NCBI GenBank assembly: GCA_035578175.1
Contig: JAQMRL010000014.1
Span: 11,136,274-11,200,273, forward strand
Length of the DNA: 64,000 nt
Origin: Catonia carolina
Taxonomy: Eukaryota; Arthropoda; Insecta; Hemiptera; Achilidae
Direction of reading: 5' to 3'
Made by a program: the position numbers and the translations under genes. The notes under the pieces are model-generated. The model was not told where the DNA came from and ran no database searches. It was given only the letters and a program-made list of their open reading frames with translations. How positions within the stretch are numbered: the first letter of the stretch is position 1; every line of letters starts with the position of its first letter. Positions 43,552 through 57,100 of this stretch are shown here, one piece after another.

Positions 43552-43755
43552 TTATCTATAGTAGGCCTACTATACGTAAAAGGAAGGCTGTTGCTGTTTT
43601 TACCTTCTTTTGAGAGTAGTTTACCTTGTAGTTTACTAGCGTTAATCAATACATGACCTTTTCTCTCCTACTAGCGCTAGTAAAAACATGTTCAAAGTCA
43701 CTAGCGATTTAATTAAACTAGCTGCTAGTACTATCATCAAGGGAATTGGCCTTTT

Positions 43756-44724
43756 CTACGACTGTAAAGTCGTGCAACCCGAATTTTTCTGCTTTACAGG
43801 AATGACACTTAAAGTCACAAAAGATATTGTGAGTAGGAAAATTTATTGTGTGTGGTACTGTATATGGCGTGTGATACTGTATATGGTAACACTGCTAGAT
43901 CACGCCATCGGCCAAAGGAGGGCGTTGCATGAAACAGTTTGTTTAGTCTGAGCTACAATGTTGTTTACGCAAGAAAAATGTGTCTTCATTGTTGTGAATT
44001 ACTGCCAATCGAAATCGTATTCAAAGTGCAAAGAAGAGTTTTCAAACGCTTTTCCAGTTGCTAATGTGGCAAACATATTCACTATATCTCATTTATTAAG
44101 TCGTTTTCGGGATACAGGAAGAGTGGATAACCGTAAACGTACAGGCCATCTAAGTGTTTTAACGGATGACACTCTGCATAAGATAAACGAAAAACTTCTT
44201 CGTTCTCCAAAAAAGTCTCTTCGGAAACTTGCTAGCCAGACTGGGTTATCTTATGAAAGTGTTCATAAGGCTACTAAAGTGCTGAAATTACATCCGTATC
44301 AGAAGGGGTTGCATCAGCTCCAAGAACCAGACAAGAAAAAGCAAATGCAGTACTGTTGGTGGTTCAGACGTTTCATTAGAACTGACATATCTGTTTTAGC
44401 CAAGGTTTTTTCAGCGATGAAGCTTGGTTTCATCTTAGCGGATATGTCAACAGTCAAAATTTCAGAATATGGTCTGCAAACAACCCACATGCGTTCCACG
44501 AACAGCCAATACACTAGCAAAAAATTGGAGTGTGGTGTGGTGTATCTCATCGGAGAATTGTCGAGCCTATCTTTGTTTGGAGACCAAAACAGCTGAACGG
44601 TATCAACAAATAATTTGTGAATAAAAATAATCAAGTTATTTTGTAATTTAGTAACTTAAAAAAATGAAATGGTACTCTAAAACAATTTTTTGTAGTTTGG
44701 GTGCGTGACTTTACAGTCATCCTG
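43756..44724 (+). mobile_element. Tc1/mariner-superfamily element, 3'-deleted
   Basis: The right end, reverse complemented, is CAGGATGACTGTAAAGTCAC, with TA at 44725-44726. The left end reads ACGACTGTAAAGTCGTGC; its first bases are degraded, so the left border is approximate. The transposase ORF lies at 43958-44596. Confidence 0.65.
43958..44596 (+). pseudogene. Tc1/mariner transposase, N-terminal two-thirds
   Basis: 212 codons. Two HTH regions (KCKEEFSNAFPVANVAN.. and KSLRKLASQTGLSYESVHKA) are followed by HPYQKGLHQLQEPDKKKQMQ and a degraded catalytic start (VFSAMKLGFILADMS where SDEAWF is expected). Frame loss occurs around the first catalytic Asp; the second and third Asp regions are missing. 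Likely dead. Confidence 0.65.
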
Positions 44725-44993
44725 TATTACCAGTTGCTAAAATTAATGAAAGCTGCCTACCAAAACAAAACCCAGTCAGAGATGACATCCTTTTCTATGA
44801 ACTGATTCTGTTTTTAATTTTTAAATAAATTCTTTGGCAACAAGAGATCAAGTAGTTTCACATAAACTACTACTCGTCATGCAAAGGATGTAATAAGAAC
44901 ATAATTTTCTTTTGAATCTGAAAACACAGATTTACCTTAATTATTCAAAGATTATGATCCTCTCTTTTGTCTTAATGAAGATGACAAACATCA

Positions 44994-45162
44994 TCAACGT
45001 GTTGGTGAAGACGTGTATCTATGATGATGATGATGATGGTGGTGGTAGTTCCGGGAATGAGACATTCCGAAATGTTTCGATTTCAGTAGATTGTACGAAG
45101 AGAAGACGCAGTATTCTTCCCATATAAACGGTATATAAAACAGCCTTAACCACCTGTTCGAC
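44994..45162 (-). CDS. Alg9: Alg9 last coding exon
   Basis: Acceptor AATTTTTCAG. The joined Arg codon is followed by SNRWLRLFYIPF and SSYNLLKSKH, which match the ALG9 C-terminal pattern (xxLLRAFYVPFxS..Y..NYxLLK). After that the frame enters a CAC/CAT repeat coding eight His and ends RYTSSPTR then TGA (44994-44996). The + strand ORF over the same place (44912-45127, five Asp) is its shadow. Confidence 0.8.
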
Positions 45163-48100
45163 CTGAAAAATTAATTGTTCTAACTGTAAGAGTAGCCTGA
45201 AAAGTTTCTGCACACATGTTTGTGGAACCCCAACAAAATGACCGACAGAAGTGCACCTGGTGGCATTCAGGAGTTACATTCCACTTCTGTGTGCGCACAT
45301 GCAGTTTGAAGGCATTACAATCACATTTTTTTTAGAGTAGCAGAAGTATGGAGACAAGTTCTAATGCGACACACTTTAAACAGCGCATGGTCATCAAATT
45401 TTTAACTGCTGAGAATGTAATTCTACTGAGATTCATTATCGTTTAAAAGCTGTCTATGATGACAATGCCATTAACAAATCTATTGTGAATCAATGGATAA
45501 TAAAATTTGTTGGTTGTGAGCCTGGAAAAGCCGTCATTACTAATGAAAAATCTGGTGTGAAACACTCACACAACTTTCTCTTACCAATGCAATTATTGAA
45601 CAATATAACCTAATATTAGTAATAAAACATTAGGAATAAACAAAAAAACTAACCTCAAAAAACATAACCTAATTTTAACCATGAGTGAAAGACGCAAAAT
45701 GAAAATCTACCTTAGTTTGGCTTAAAAATACAGAAAATCACTCTTTCGCGCTAAACTACGCTCAGTAGAGAAAAATGATTATAATAAAAGTTGTATATCA
45801 TTCAATTTCCTACAATTTTCATTATATACACTTTTGTCGTAAAATGCATGCTAAGGCTGAAATTTAAAAAAAACCGATTTTTTACACATTTTGTGAGAAA
45901 AAAATAGAAAATCGCTAATATTTTTACGAGAAAATAACCTCTCCAAGAATTTCAGCAGACATGGCGCCTACCTTATCTTGTAGAGCATAAAAAAATTACT
46001 AAATGAGATTTTTAAAAAAAATTGTAGGAGCCGTTTTTGAGAAAATCACAAAAAAGTGAAAAATGACACAAATAAGCTACTACTTCTGGTTGACCGAATT
46101 TGATGAAAATGTTCGTGTCGGGTCCTCTAGTGGTATCTAACTTAAGTTTCAAGTTTCAAGTTCGTATGATATTCTGCTCTTGAGATATTCTGTTCACACA
46201 CACACACACGCACGCACGCACACAGACCAATCGCTAAAAACATGTTTTTTGGGTTGAGGGAGTCTGAAAACATGTAGATCCGGTGCAAACTCGATTTCAA
46301 AAAATCAACATGAAAACATTCTTTCCTATATATTCATATAGACAAGAGAATGTAAAAATGTATAGGATATCCGATTACTGCCACAGACAATGCATGTCGT
46401 AAACTCGACGATAATTTAATTCAAAATGACCAGCGAATCACTCAAAAAATTACCACTAACCACATTGGAATATCCAAGGAATGTGTCAGCTTCGTTATTC
46501 AACAGCTGAGACTCCATAAAATCTGTGCAAGATGGGTCTCACACATTGTCTACATTGTACCACATTGTCTCACAGACAAGAACAAACTGTGTTGATATGA
46601 ACGCTGCAGGCAATAGTTGCAGCGCTATAGCGATAAAGGAGAAAAATGAAGAAAACCGACACGAACAGTATAAATTTATAATGAACTACAATTTATCTAC
46701 CATGAAATCCCAATCTCGTGAACTGGTTGCAGCGAATCATGGTCGACTTCTTCCATAGTTTGATAAGTGACTCATTTGTACTCACAAATGTAAATCAGAC
46801 AGAGCAAGGTCTTTTTGAGATAGCACTCTTACATTTTCACCTTATTGCAGATTTCACTTTCTGTTGGAGTATGTTAGAATGGCTCACACTGTTCACAGAA
46901 CATATTTCTTTTACATAGTCACAAAAAATTTGCCTTCTCCCAAAAACCTGTCAAAATCATTATAGAAGATTTAAAAAACATTTTTGTACAAATTAAAATG
47001 AAAATAAAATGAATAAAGACTAACCTGTAAGCATCTAAATATGGAACAGATTTAATGATGGACCAATTATTGGTGTCTTGCGAATAGTTCGGCTCTAGAG
47101 GCGCTTCAAATTCAGTGCCACCTCTATCTAGATCTACTAAAAAGTCACAGACAGATATGTTCACCTGGAACCAATATTTACATTATGTAAAACTTAAAAT
47201 TTTATTTGTAATCACAGCAAATGCCTCTTAAAGTGCGAGCTTAAAGGAAGATGGATTTAACAGTAGTATTGTTGTATTGCCTATCCATGTGTGAGTTGTA
47301 CAATTACCGTATTTTTCGGACGATAAGACGCATCGGACGATAAGACGCACCCTTGTTTTTCAAGGAATAAATTATCTAAAAATTATTTTGACTGATTTTA
47401 ATTAGTTTTTTATAACAGATAAATGTGAAGTCTTTTATTGAAAAACAGCAAGTACAGAAGATACAATATATATAAATATTTCATAGTCATAAATTTACAA
47501 AAAAACATGGATATAGAAACTGTAAGTACGCAAATTACTACTATCGGTTTCATAATCATAGACACTCGAGTTTGAACCCAAAACATCTACAAAAATGATG
47601 AGTCGGATTTCAACATACTTTACATCAAAGTTTAGCTAATTTTATTCTGCGGTCACCTATAATAGTCCTATATTTTTAATGTTTAAAAATTGCCATATCG
47701 AGGTTGGAAGACAAAAAGACCCGGTTTTTTTTGATATCGCAACAAAGTTCATGCGTTTAGAGGCGTGTAACTTGATAAATATTTGACCGAAAAGTATGAA
47801 ATTTTAACACAACATAGACAATTATATTCTTACAGTGTGAACGAAATTTCAAATTCATACGTCATTTAAATTTCGATTTATTAACAATATTCTGAACCCT
47901 TGCTATCTCGGTAACCGCACGATCGTTCAGCTCGGGCAAACTATCGTTTTATTCAGCGTAAAAACTTCGTACAGATATGTTAAGATGAAATATCGATTGG
48001 CCAATGTTGTGGTAAAATTTTTAAAATTTTGAAAAATAGAAGGGTAATGCAGGGGATGGGTGTTACTATCCATGTTGCTAGTTTGTGTACGTGAAATCCT

Positions 48101-51100
48101 GTCGGACTGTCTACCTGAATTGACAGACTGCATTGTCAATTCAGGTAGACAATCAGATTCAGGCAACATGGTTAGTCTAATATAATTGATAATCCAATTT
48201 TTCAATTGTGCTTCTAGTTGAGGCCATTTGACAGCATGAGTTCGAAATTTACTAGTATGTTTCTTATTATCTGCCTTGAGTAATAAATCTTCTTGTTTCC
48301 GCCATTCCCGAATCATTTTTTCTGTTGGAGGAGGTAAAAAATGCCTTTCTACTGCCCGAATGCCATTATCTTCTGCATATTGAACCACTTTTAATTTAAA
48401 AGCCAAAGAGTGCGAAATATGCTTCACATTTTAAAATGCTATGATATTTACCGTAAGTAATATCGATACAGAAACTACTGTGTATGCTTAGAAACTTCAA
48501 GGCGATACAGTTTAAAAACTACGGTACATCCTATATCATTGTATGGTTTGTTTTGAAATCCCTAGTTATTGAACGTGTTTAAGTAGAGTAGGGTAGTTTA
48601 AAAGCATCTACCCTGAAATATAGCTAGCGTTCGGACCATAAGACGCATGGTAATTTTTAGGCCATTTTCCTACGGAAAAAAGTGCGTCTTATCGTCCGGA
48701 AAATACGGTACATTGCTCACACAAACACACGAGCACAATAAAATAAGAGAGAGGGAAGAGGAGAGAGAGTGGGTGGAGGGGAGAGAAAGGGAATGGCAGG
48801 GGAGTTGATTCTACAGGAAAAAATCTGGTGTGAAACACTCACGCGACTTTCTCTTGCCAATGCAAATAATGAACCATTCAACCCTAGCATTAATGATAAA
48901 ACATTGGCAATAAACAAAAAAACTAACCTCATAAAACATAATCTAATTTTATTCATGAGTGAAAGACGCAAAATGAAAATCAACCTCAGTTTGGCTTAAA
49001 AATAATCACTCGTTCACGCTAAACTAGGCTCTGTAGAGAAAAATACTCTAAATAAAAGTTGTAGATCTTATAATTTCCTATAAATTTGATTATATATTCA
49101 CTTTTGTCAAAAAATGCATGCTAAGGCTGAAATCTTTAAAAAAATTGATTTTTTATTACATGTTTTCGTGAGAAAATCGCTAATTGCCGCTAAACTAAAT
49201 GTTATACAAAAAAATTTCTGTAATAAAGTTGTAGAATTTTTAATTCTCTACAACTTTGATTATACACATTTTTGCGCTAAAATGCATATTTAAGTCGCAA
49301 TCTTAAAAAAACAATTTTTTACGAGAAAACAGCTTCCCAAGAATTTCACCAGACATGGCGCCTACCCTATCTTGTAGAGCATACAAAAAATGAAGTAAAT
49401 GTAGTGAAATGGCAAAATAGTAAAAAATGACACGAATAAACTACTACTTCCGATTGAACGATTTTGATAAAAATGTTCATGTCGGGTCGGTAAGTAGTAT
49501 CTAATTTAAGTTTCAGGTTCGTACGATGTTCCGTTCTTGAGATATCCTGCACGCACACACAGACCAATTGCTTAAAACATATTTTATGGGTTCAGGGGTC
49601 TGAAAACGTGTACATACGGTGAAAATTCGATTTCGAAAAATTGACATGAAAACAATACTTTCCTTCCTATATATTCATATAGGCAGGAGAAAGTAAAAAT
49701 ATATGTTTTTAAAAACAGATTAAAAATATTATATACAGTACTGTGTTTTTAAATTCTGTAAAAAAAAGGAAAAAATTATGCAGCGACATAATTCAACCAC
49801 GTTGTATCTGAAAGTGTGGTATAACTGACAGGGGTTACAACCAAGGACCACTACTATACTGATGAAATAAAACTGAATGATAATACTCACATATCTAGAA
49901 GGTTCTTCTTTATTATAGTCATTCATGTTTGGAGGTATGATCATGGTGGCATTGTCAGCACTGCTATATTGCTGAGGTAGTTGCCCTTTAAATTCAGACT
50001 GAAGAAATTGTAATTGCCAACTGTAATCAATATCAAAAATGTCTGATGTGAAACACTCACATGACTTTCTCTATGCCAACGTAAATAATGAAAAATGTAT
50101 TTAATGTTTAATTAATAGAAAATGATGTAAAATGACAAACATAACCTAATTTTAAAAATCCGTTTCATGAAATGACGTATTTCATGGCTGGTGGCAATTT
50201 TTATAGAACAGGAGTCGGCCTGAGACGTCACACTGCGTGTTCAATTAACTCGGGGTTATCCTTTCTCATAATGGAATTAAGCTCAGTTAGCTTTCATAAG
50301 GAAGCCAAGAAAAAAGCTAAGTAAGAAAGCTGCTCTTTAAGACGAATCGAATGACACTATTTTTGTTTCTAAATTCTGACTTCGTTTTCTTGACTTCCAG
50401 TTTTAGGTAACTTCCGGTTGATACTGGAACTTCAAACCCAATGATTTCTGTATCTACTTTTTAAGAGGAATTGAATGACACTATTTTTGTTTCCAAATTT
50501 TGACTCTGATTTCTTGAATTCCACTTTTGGGCCTCTTCTGGTCGAAACTGCAACTTCAAACCCAATCCAGGCCCACTAACTTTTTGTGTAGATTACAAAT
50601 CCGAAAACCATTAGATGCTGTCTCTTGTAGTTGCTGACATCTGGATGTGATGGACAGACGCATAAAGGAAAATAATAGATGGCAATTAAAATTCCCACCA
50701 ATCATGAAAGGACGACGCAAAATGAAAATCAGCTCTATAGAATTTAGAAATACAGAAAACCATTAATTGACGCTAAACTAAGCTCCATAGAAAAAAATAT
50801 AGATATAAGAATTGTAGGTTTTTAAATTTTCTACAATGTCGAGTATATACTTTTGTCATAAAATGCTTCCCAAAGTTGCAATCTTAAAAAACTTCAATTT
50901 TTACAGATTTCAATGATGAAATATGGAAAATCACTAATTGACGCTAAACTTAGCACTCTAGAAAAAAATGCTTGAAACAAAACTTGTAAGTTTTTAAATT
51001 TTTTACAACGTCAAATATATACTTTTGTCATAAAATGCTTTCTAAAGTTGCAATCTTAAAAAATTCCATTTTTAAAGATTTCAATGATGAAATACAGAAA

Positions 51101-54100
51101 ATCAATAATTAACACTAAACTTAGCACTAGAAAAAAATGCTTGAAACAAAATTTGTACGTTTTTACATTTTCTACAACTCTGATTATATACTTTTACTAA
51201 ATATATATCTTTATTAAATTATATACTTTTATTATCATCAATTTTGATAGAACAGGAGTCGGCTTAAGACGTCACACTGCGTGTTCACTTAACTCAGGGT
51301 TATCCTTTTATAGATTATATACTTTTATTAAATGTATATTAAAGCTGCAATCTTAGTAAATCATTTTTCCTATTAAAGCAAAGACCTCGACGAATTTCAG
51401 CAGACATTGCGATTACCGTAACTTATAAAGTACAAAAATCTAGTAAATGAGGCAATTTGAAAAATCATGATGAAAATGTTCACGTCAGATCCCCTTGTGG
51501 TACCTCAAGTTTTGACTAAGTAAAATATTCCATTCTTGAGATAGGTATTTGTTCACACGCTCCAATCAATGAAAACATGGTTTTTGGGTTCAGGAAGCCT
51601 GACTACAAGTATTTCCAGTGAAAACTGCATTTTGAAAAATCATGAAAACAATACTTTCGCTCTGTATATATTCATACAGGTAAAGAGAAAGTAACAGCCG
51701 ACATCACTTAGTTTGTGTGATAATGTATACAAAAACTGTTGAGAATGAACATAAATACAGACCAGCTGTTAAGTAAATTTAACAATTGCAATCTAACACT
51801 TTAGACAACATTATAAACAGGTTCGTACTTATCTGCTGGCAAAAAGAACGAGGACGGAAATCGGTACCATTCCTTGCCAATACAAACGTTGACAGGTTGT
51901 TGTGATAAAACAGTTTTACCATCAGTTGACAACCGGTTTAATTCCATAAATACATCCATTGGTGCATGGTAACCTAACAGCAATACCAACAACAAAAAAT
52001 ATTATTTTACTTTTTCAAAAATAATTTTTAGAATGTTACAAAGAACCAAATAATGATACGCAGAATAATTGACCATGCAATGAAACGAAGAACGGATGCT
52101 GGTAACGCATACATGTGGCACAAACAAATCAAAAGTGATTTACAAGAACTTGGACTAACTCACGAAGATCTAACGGAAAAATCACCCAAATACAAACAGG
52201 TTATCAAGGACCACAACCATCGGCTTACGACACAGAAAAGAGAGTAAGAGAAGAGGGAATTTTCAGAAGCATGCTCAGAACATGACAGAATATCACGCCA
52301 AAAAGAGACTGAAAGTTTCCAAATTGACTAAAGTGGTCCATTGTGGCTAAACAAGCACTAAAAAAGAACCAGATATTGCTTATTTTAAAGGTCTCATGAT
52401 CTGTCTCATGATTGCTTATTTTAAAGATTTCATGAATTAGTTAGAAGTTGCGCCCACACTTCTTTAGGATGCACGAAACCCTGCATCCTAAATCTTTGAA
52501 ATCTCTAATTTGTTTTATAGTTTCGGTTGCCAAGTAAAATTTTTGAGCGGACTGGCCATCTTCCATTGAATACCATAATCAATAATTTTTTTCCTTTTAT
52601 ATTCACATAAGCCCATAATGGGCAGATGGAGTGTTAAATTAATTGCACTCAATCTGTTGGTTCCATGGCTACAAAAAATAGTTCTGTTTCTTATCACACA
52701 GTCAGCCATTTATATGACTGAACTATTTAAGAACAGAAGAGGTAGAGCTGTAAAAGACACTAGTAAGAGTTATCTCCTCTGAGAGTAATGAATTTCACTA
52801 TACAGCCAGACCCTGAGGTGAATGAAGTGAAGGTGTCATTTGCAGGGTGGAAAGTAGATGTTTTTCACATGGCCTAGCATGCTGATAAGGATACTTTTCC
52901 ACTTAATGAGGAAGGCAATAGTAAACCACCTAACTCCTCGTTTTTACTCAGTAAAACCTCTAGAAGTTCAAACCAGCCTTTCAGCTGTTGACACAAACGA
53001 TATTCACATACGGCAATAGAAAGTAAAACTAAGAAAATGAACAGATTCAATAAAAGATTTCTTACCTTTATAAAGAGCAAGTATTCTCATGAGACTCAAT
53101 ATGGATACTATAACTAATGTTGGAACCATTACTACCATGGTATGTTGTAGATAATGCAAACCAGAGCCAACAACAATTCTAAACCATAATTTCTGCAAAG
53201 CATCCAAAGTTACAGCACCACATAAACATATCAATGGATAAACAGGAAACAAAAACCTCTCCTCCTGAAATAAAAATCAGTAAAAATTAAATACATAATA
53301 GTAGTACATTGTTGTTGTTTAGGTTATCAGCTGTAAGGGTAAACGCACAGTGAACGGTGGCCACAGGTTGCTGGTGCCAGGTCACCTACAAGTGAGAACT
53401 TCCTAACAGAAATATGCCATTTTAATCAGACTTCTGACAGTAAATGCTGGTGAAAGAACCAGTAAAAACTAGTCTCCCATGTAAATCAGCTCACTGGTAT
53501 GTTTTGTATAATCCTGTGTGCTGCTCTGCTGACAGGTTGCTAAATGTTCTTGGCATCACAAGTCTTCCTTCTGATATTATTGGTTATTTTTGCAAGCTGC
53601 GTCATAGTTTTTGTAAGCAAACTTTGATGTTTGTCAATATGAAATTAAACGTTTCCAGAGTCATTCTCATTTGTATTTAAAAAAACCTGTCCTAATAATA
53701 TTTTTACTTTCTCTTGCCTATATGAATATATAGGAAGGAAAGTATTGTTTTCATGTAGATTTTTTGAAATAGAGTTTTTACCGGATCTACATGTTTTCAG
53801 ACCCCCCTGAACCCTACAACTTTCATTTTAAGTATTCTTTTATACAATGCTTAGTTTCGCATCAATTAACGATTTTCTGTAATTTGCTTACCAAAATGAT
53901 AAAAAAATTAATATTTTTAAGATTGCGAACTTAGTATGGCATTACAGCATTGCATATAATACATTCAGCCGTCCTTCGTTTGCTTCTACTGTCAACAAAC
54001 CAACGCTAGTTACTACAGGGTGCACACTAGAGTCCATGACTTTATGGATGTCATATTCCTATTAACCCTTTCCCTGCCCAAGTATAAAACCGTGGGTTAA

Positions 54101-57100
54101 ACCAGTGAGCCGGGTTTTTTAAATATTTTTTTGGATGCATCTTAAGTTTTTAAACATTTTAATTTTTACTAGTTTTATTGATTAAAATTATTTCTTTGTA
54201 GTAGATTTATTAAAATTTATATTAGATTTATTCCACTATTTGTATCACTAAAATCATGAACAACATGAATACATTTATTGAAAGCTACCAAGCTTTCGGA
54301 AGTAGGTCTAACCTTTTTACGTCATTTAGGTGGAGGTTTAATTACACTAGATTGTTCTTCCATGTCAAAATCACTATCAATATCGGCTAAATCACAATCG
54401 GAGAGGAATAAAAAAAAAATCAATATCATTATCGGCGCCATTTCATGTTTACAAACAAAACAGGCCATGCAGAAATGAAAATATCTCTTTACTACGTACT
54501 TGATTTCATCGACAAAGAAGAAAAAAGTCAACAGTAAATGCGTAAATACAGTTGGTAACACTTACTGGAGGCAATTCAAACACTTTCAATGCCAATCAAG
54601 TTAAATTGTGTTAGGCAATAAGATTTAAAACTTTGAAACGAGTTAACTCGTGTTTGGCGTGTAAGCATGGTAAGCCCACTACGTGTATACTCGTGTTTGG
54701 CAGTGAAAGTGTTAAGTTAACTATGTTTTAAATTATAAGTACTTAAAACATCAGTCATGATATGACGTAGGCCTAACAATTTCATTTATAAAAATACTTT
54801 TAAAAGTATTTTATATTTAAATACTTTTGAAAGTATTTTGCTGTTACTTTTTAATCAGCTTGTACACATTTTTATATAATGCGCATGCTCAGTGATGTCA
54901 TTATTTATTTACAGTAGGAGCAAACTAAGAAAGGCTGGACTGTAGCATTTTACAATAAAATTGTATAAAAAAACTTACAGCTTAATTTCATAATGTAAAT
55001 GAATAATCTTAACAATTATTGCATCGTAATAAAATATAGGTTGTTGGAATACATACCTTATGAGGTTGTAAGAAGAAAACTAAAAACCAAAGATATAGAG
55101 GTGCTAATGAAAGCCAGTACGGGATACAAGCTGGATTCCTTGCTTTTAGAGGAACCAACCACTTAACAAGACCCTGCAATCATTATAAAAAAAATTAACA
55201 CCAAGTAATGAATTTCTATGAAATATATATAGGAAACATCCTATGTAGGATTATAAAAAGCCGTATTATTTAAAATTGAAATATATATTTCTAACCACCA
55301 GAATACGGTAACAGAAAACACTTACCAATGTTTATAGCGCTTATCTTGTACACATTCTTGTTATCTTGTACACAGTTTTTTCTCACGAAAACGTGTCAAA
55401 AATCAATTTTTTAAAGATTTCGGCTTTAGTATCCATTTTACAACAAAACTGTATATAATCAAATTTATAGGAAATTGAAAGATCTACAACTTTGATTTAA
55501 AGCATTTTTCTCTACAGAGCCTAGTTTAGCGTGAAAGTGATTTTCCGTATTTTTTAGCCAAACAGGTTGACTTTCATTTTGCATCTTTCACTCATGATTA
55601 AAATTAGGTTATGTTTATTAGGTAGGTTAGTTTTTTGTTTATTTCTAATGTTTTATTACTAATGTTAGGTTTATTGTTAATTATTTGCATTGGCAAGAGA
55701 AAGTTGTGTGAGTGTTTCACACCAGATTTTTAAATAATGCGCATGCTCAGCGACGTCATTATTAGTTTACTTTACATGTCTTTCTTACGATAAACCGAGT
55801 ATAGACTTGCTGCAGAGCCAACAGCATCTCTGAAGCCGACTTTCCCAATTTGCACATGAACTTGATTTTCACATGCTGTTCAAACTGTCACATTATGTTG
55901 ACTGACAACCAATCACATCCATGTCGCACGGAGCACTGACACCGCTATACACTGTCCAAACATGTTCAAACAAGGGTAAACATGCAATCATATTACTAGT
56001 TCAACTATCTTATCCCTGGTTGGCTGGCCCGTTGGGGCAGTGGTTAGCGCAACTGGCTTCTATGCCGAGGTCCTGGGTTCGATTCCCGCTCAGGCCTGGC
56101 ATTTTTTCATCACTCATTTTCAGATATCATCATTCTCCACCATCTGCATTAGCAGAAATTGCAAAACAGTCAAAACATAAAAAAAAAACAAAAAATTATC
56201 CCTGGTTTGATGACAGCAAGGTAATTCCGGAAACTTTTGACACCCTCGTATCTTATCTTACTGTAAAGTGAGTGGTGTTATGGAATAAGGATCAACCCAC
56301 ATTAAGCTACTTTTGAGAAAACACGTTTAAAGTTTGTGAGCAATTATTAATTTAACCAAGACAGATTTGTACATGAAACAATTTTACTCTTTTATGTATA
56401 TTATTTGTGAGTACTGTGCAAGTGTTTTTGTTTAAATTTTACTATTTTTAGGTCATACAATAATTAAAATTGTGGATTAAATACTTTTTGCTTAGCAAGT
56501 TTTTCATTATGTTTAATTTGCAAAAAAAAACATTTAAACCACAGTTTTGAACTCTATTTTACAGTTTAGAATGTTAGAAAATAATCTGCAAACTTGCGTA
56601 GAATCAGCTGTTTCTTCAAACTTGTAGAATCAGCTGATGTGGGTTGACTCCTGTTGGTTGAATTCTTATTGCAAAAAACACAATGGAATTAAACAAATGT
56701 GGGAAAAGTGTTTATTCATTCAAGAATGGTTTTTAAGAGGGTTGAGTGTTTATTACATATTTGCAAATGAAAGATTGTGTAAATGTGGGTTAACACTTTT
56801 GCCACTAGAGGTCTCTCAAATGTACTTGAGGGTTAAATAATTTTTGCTAAATGTAGTAATTTTTAACTTATACATGGGTTTAGTGTGGATAACTCATTTT
56901 TTCAAAATTTGTGGGTTGACTCCTTTTTGTATAACACCACTCAAGTGAGAATGTAAAAATAAATGAAAATGAAAATAAATAATAATTAAATTTACACAAC
57001 TTACCAAAGCGATTGGCGTAATCAAAGCAAGAAGGAATGCAAAATTGAAATTAAGAAATCCATTAAATATATAGAAGGTCCATGGTTCAGTGCCATACAA

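Larger units (their letters stand above)
47307..48708 (-). mobile_element. pogo-like DNA transposon, deleted
   Basis: TA-flanked (47305-47306, 48709-48710). Ends CCGTATTTTTCGGACGATAA and (reverse complement) CCGTATTTTCCGGACGATAA, continuing GACGCAC. The GACGATAAGACGCA motif is duplicated at the left end. It holds the N-terminal half of a pogo transposase and a perfect 18-bp-arm hairpin (48108-48151). Located in an Alg9 intron. Confidence 0.75.

Noticed and set aside
43958..44596. 212-codon ORF as a host gene
   Set aside because: It contains Tc1/mariner HTH motifs and lies between TIR-like ends; the catalytic domain is missing.
44912..45127. + strand ORF with an Asp run
   Set aside because: It is the antisense of the last Alg9 exon, whose frame is supported by homology and splice phase.
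47927..48427. HTH protein as a host gene
   Set aside because: It is enclosed by TA-flanked pogo TIRs and loses family similarity half-way; a transposase remnant.
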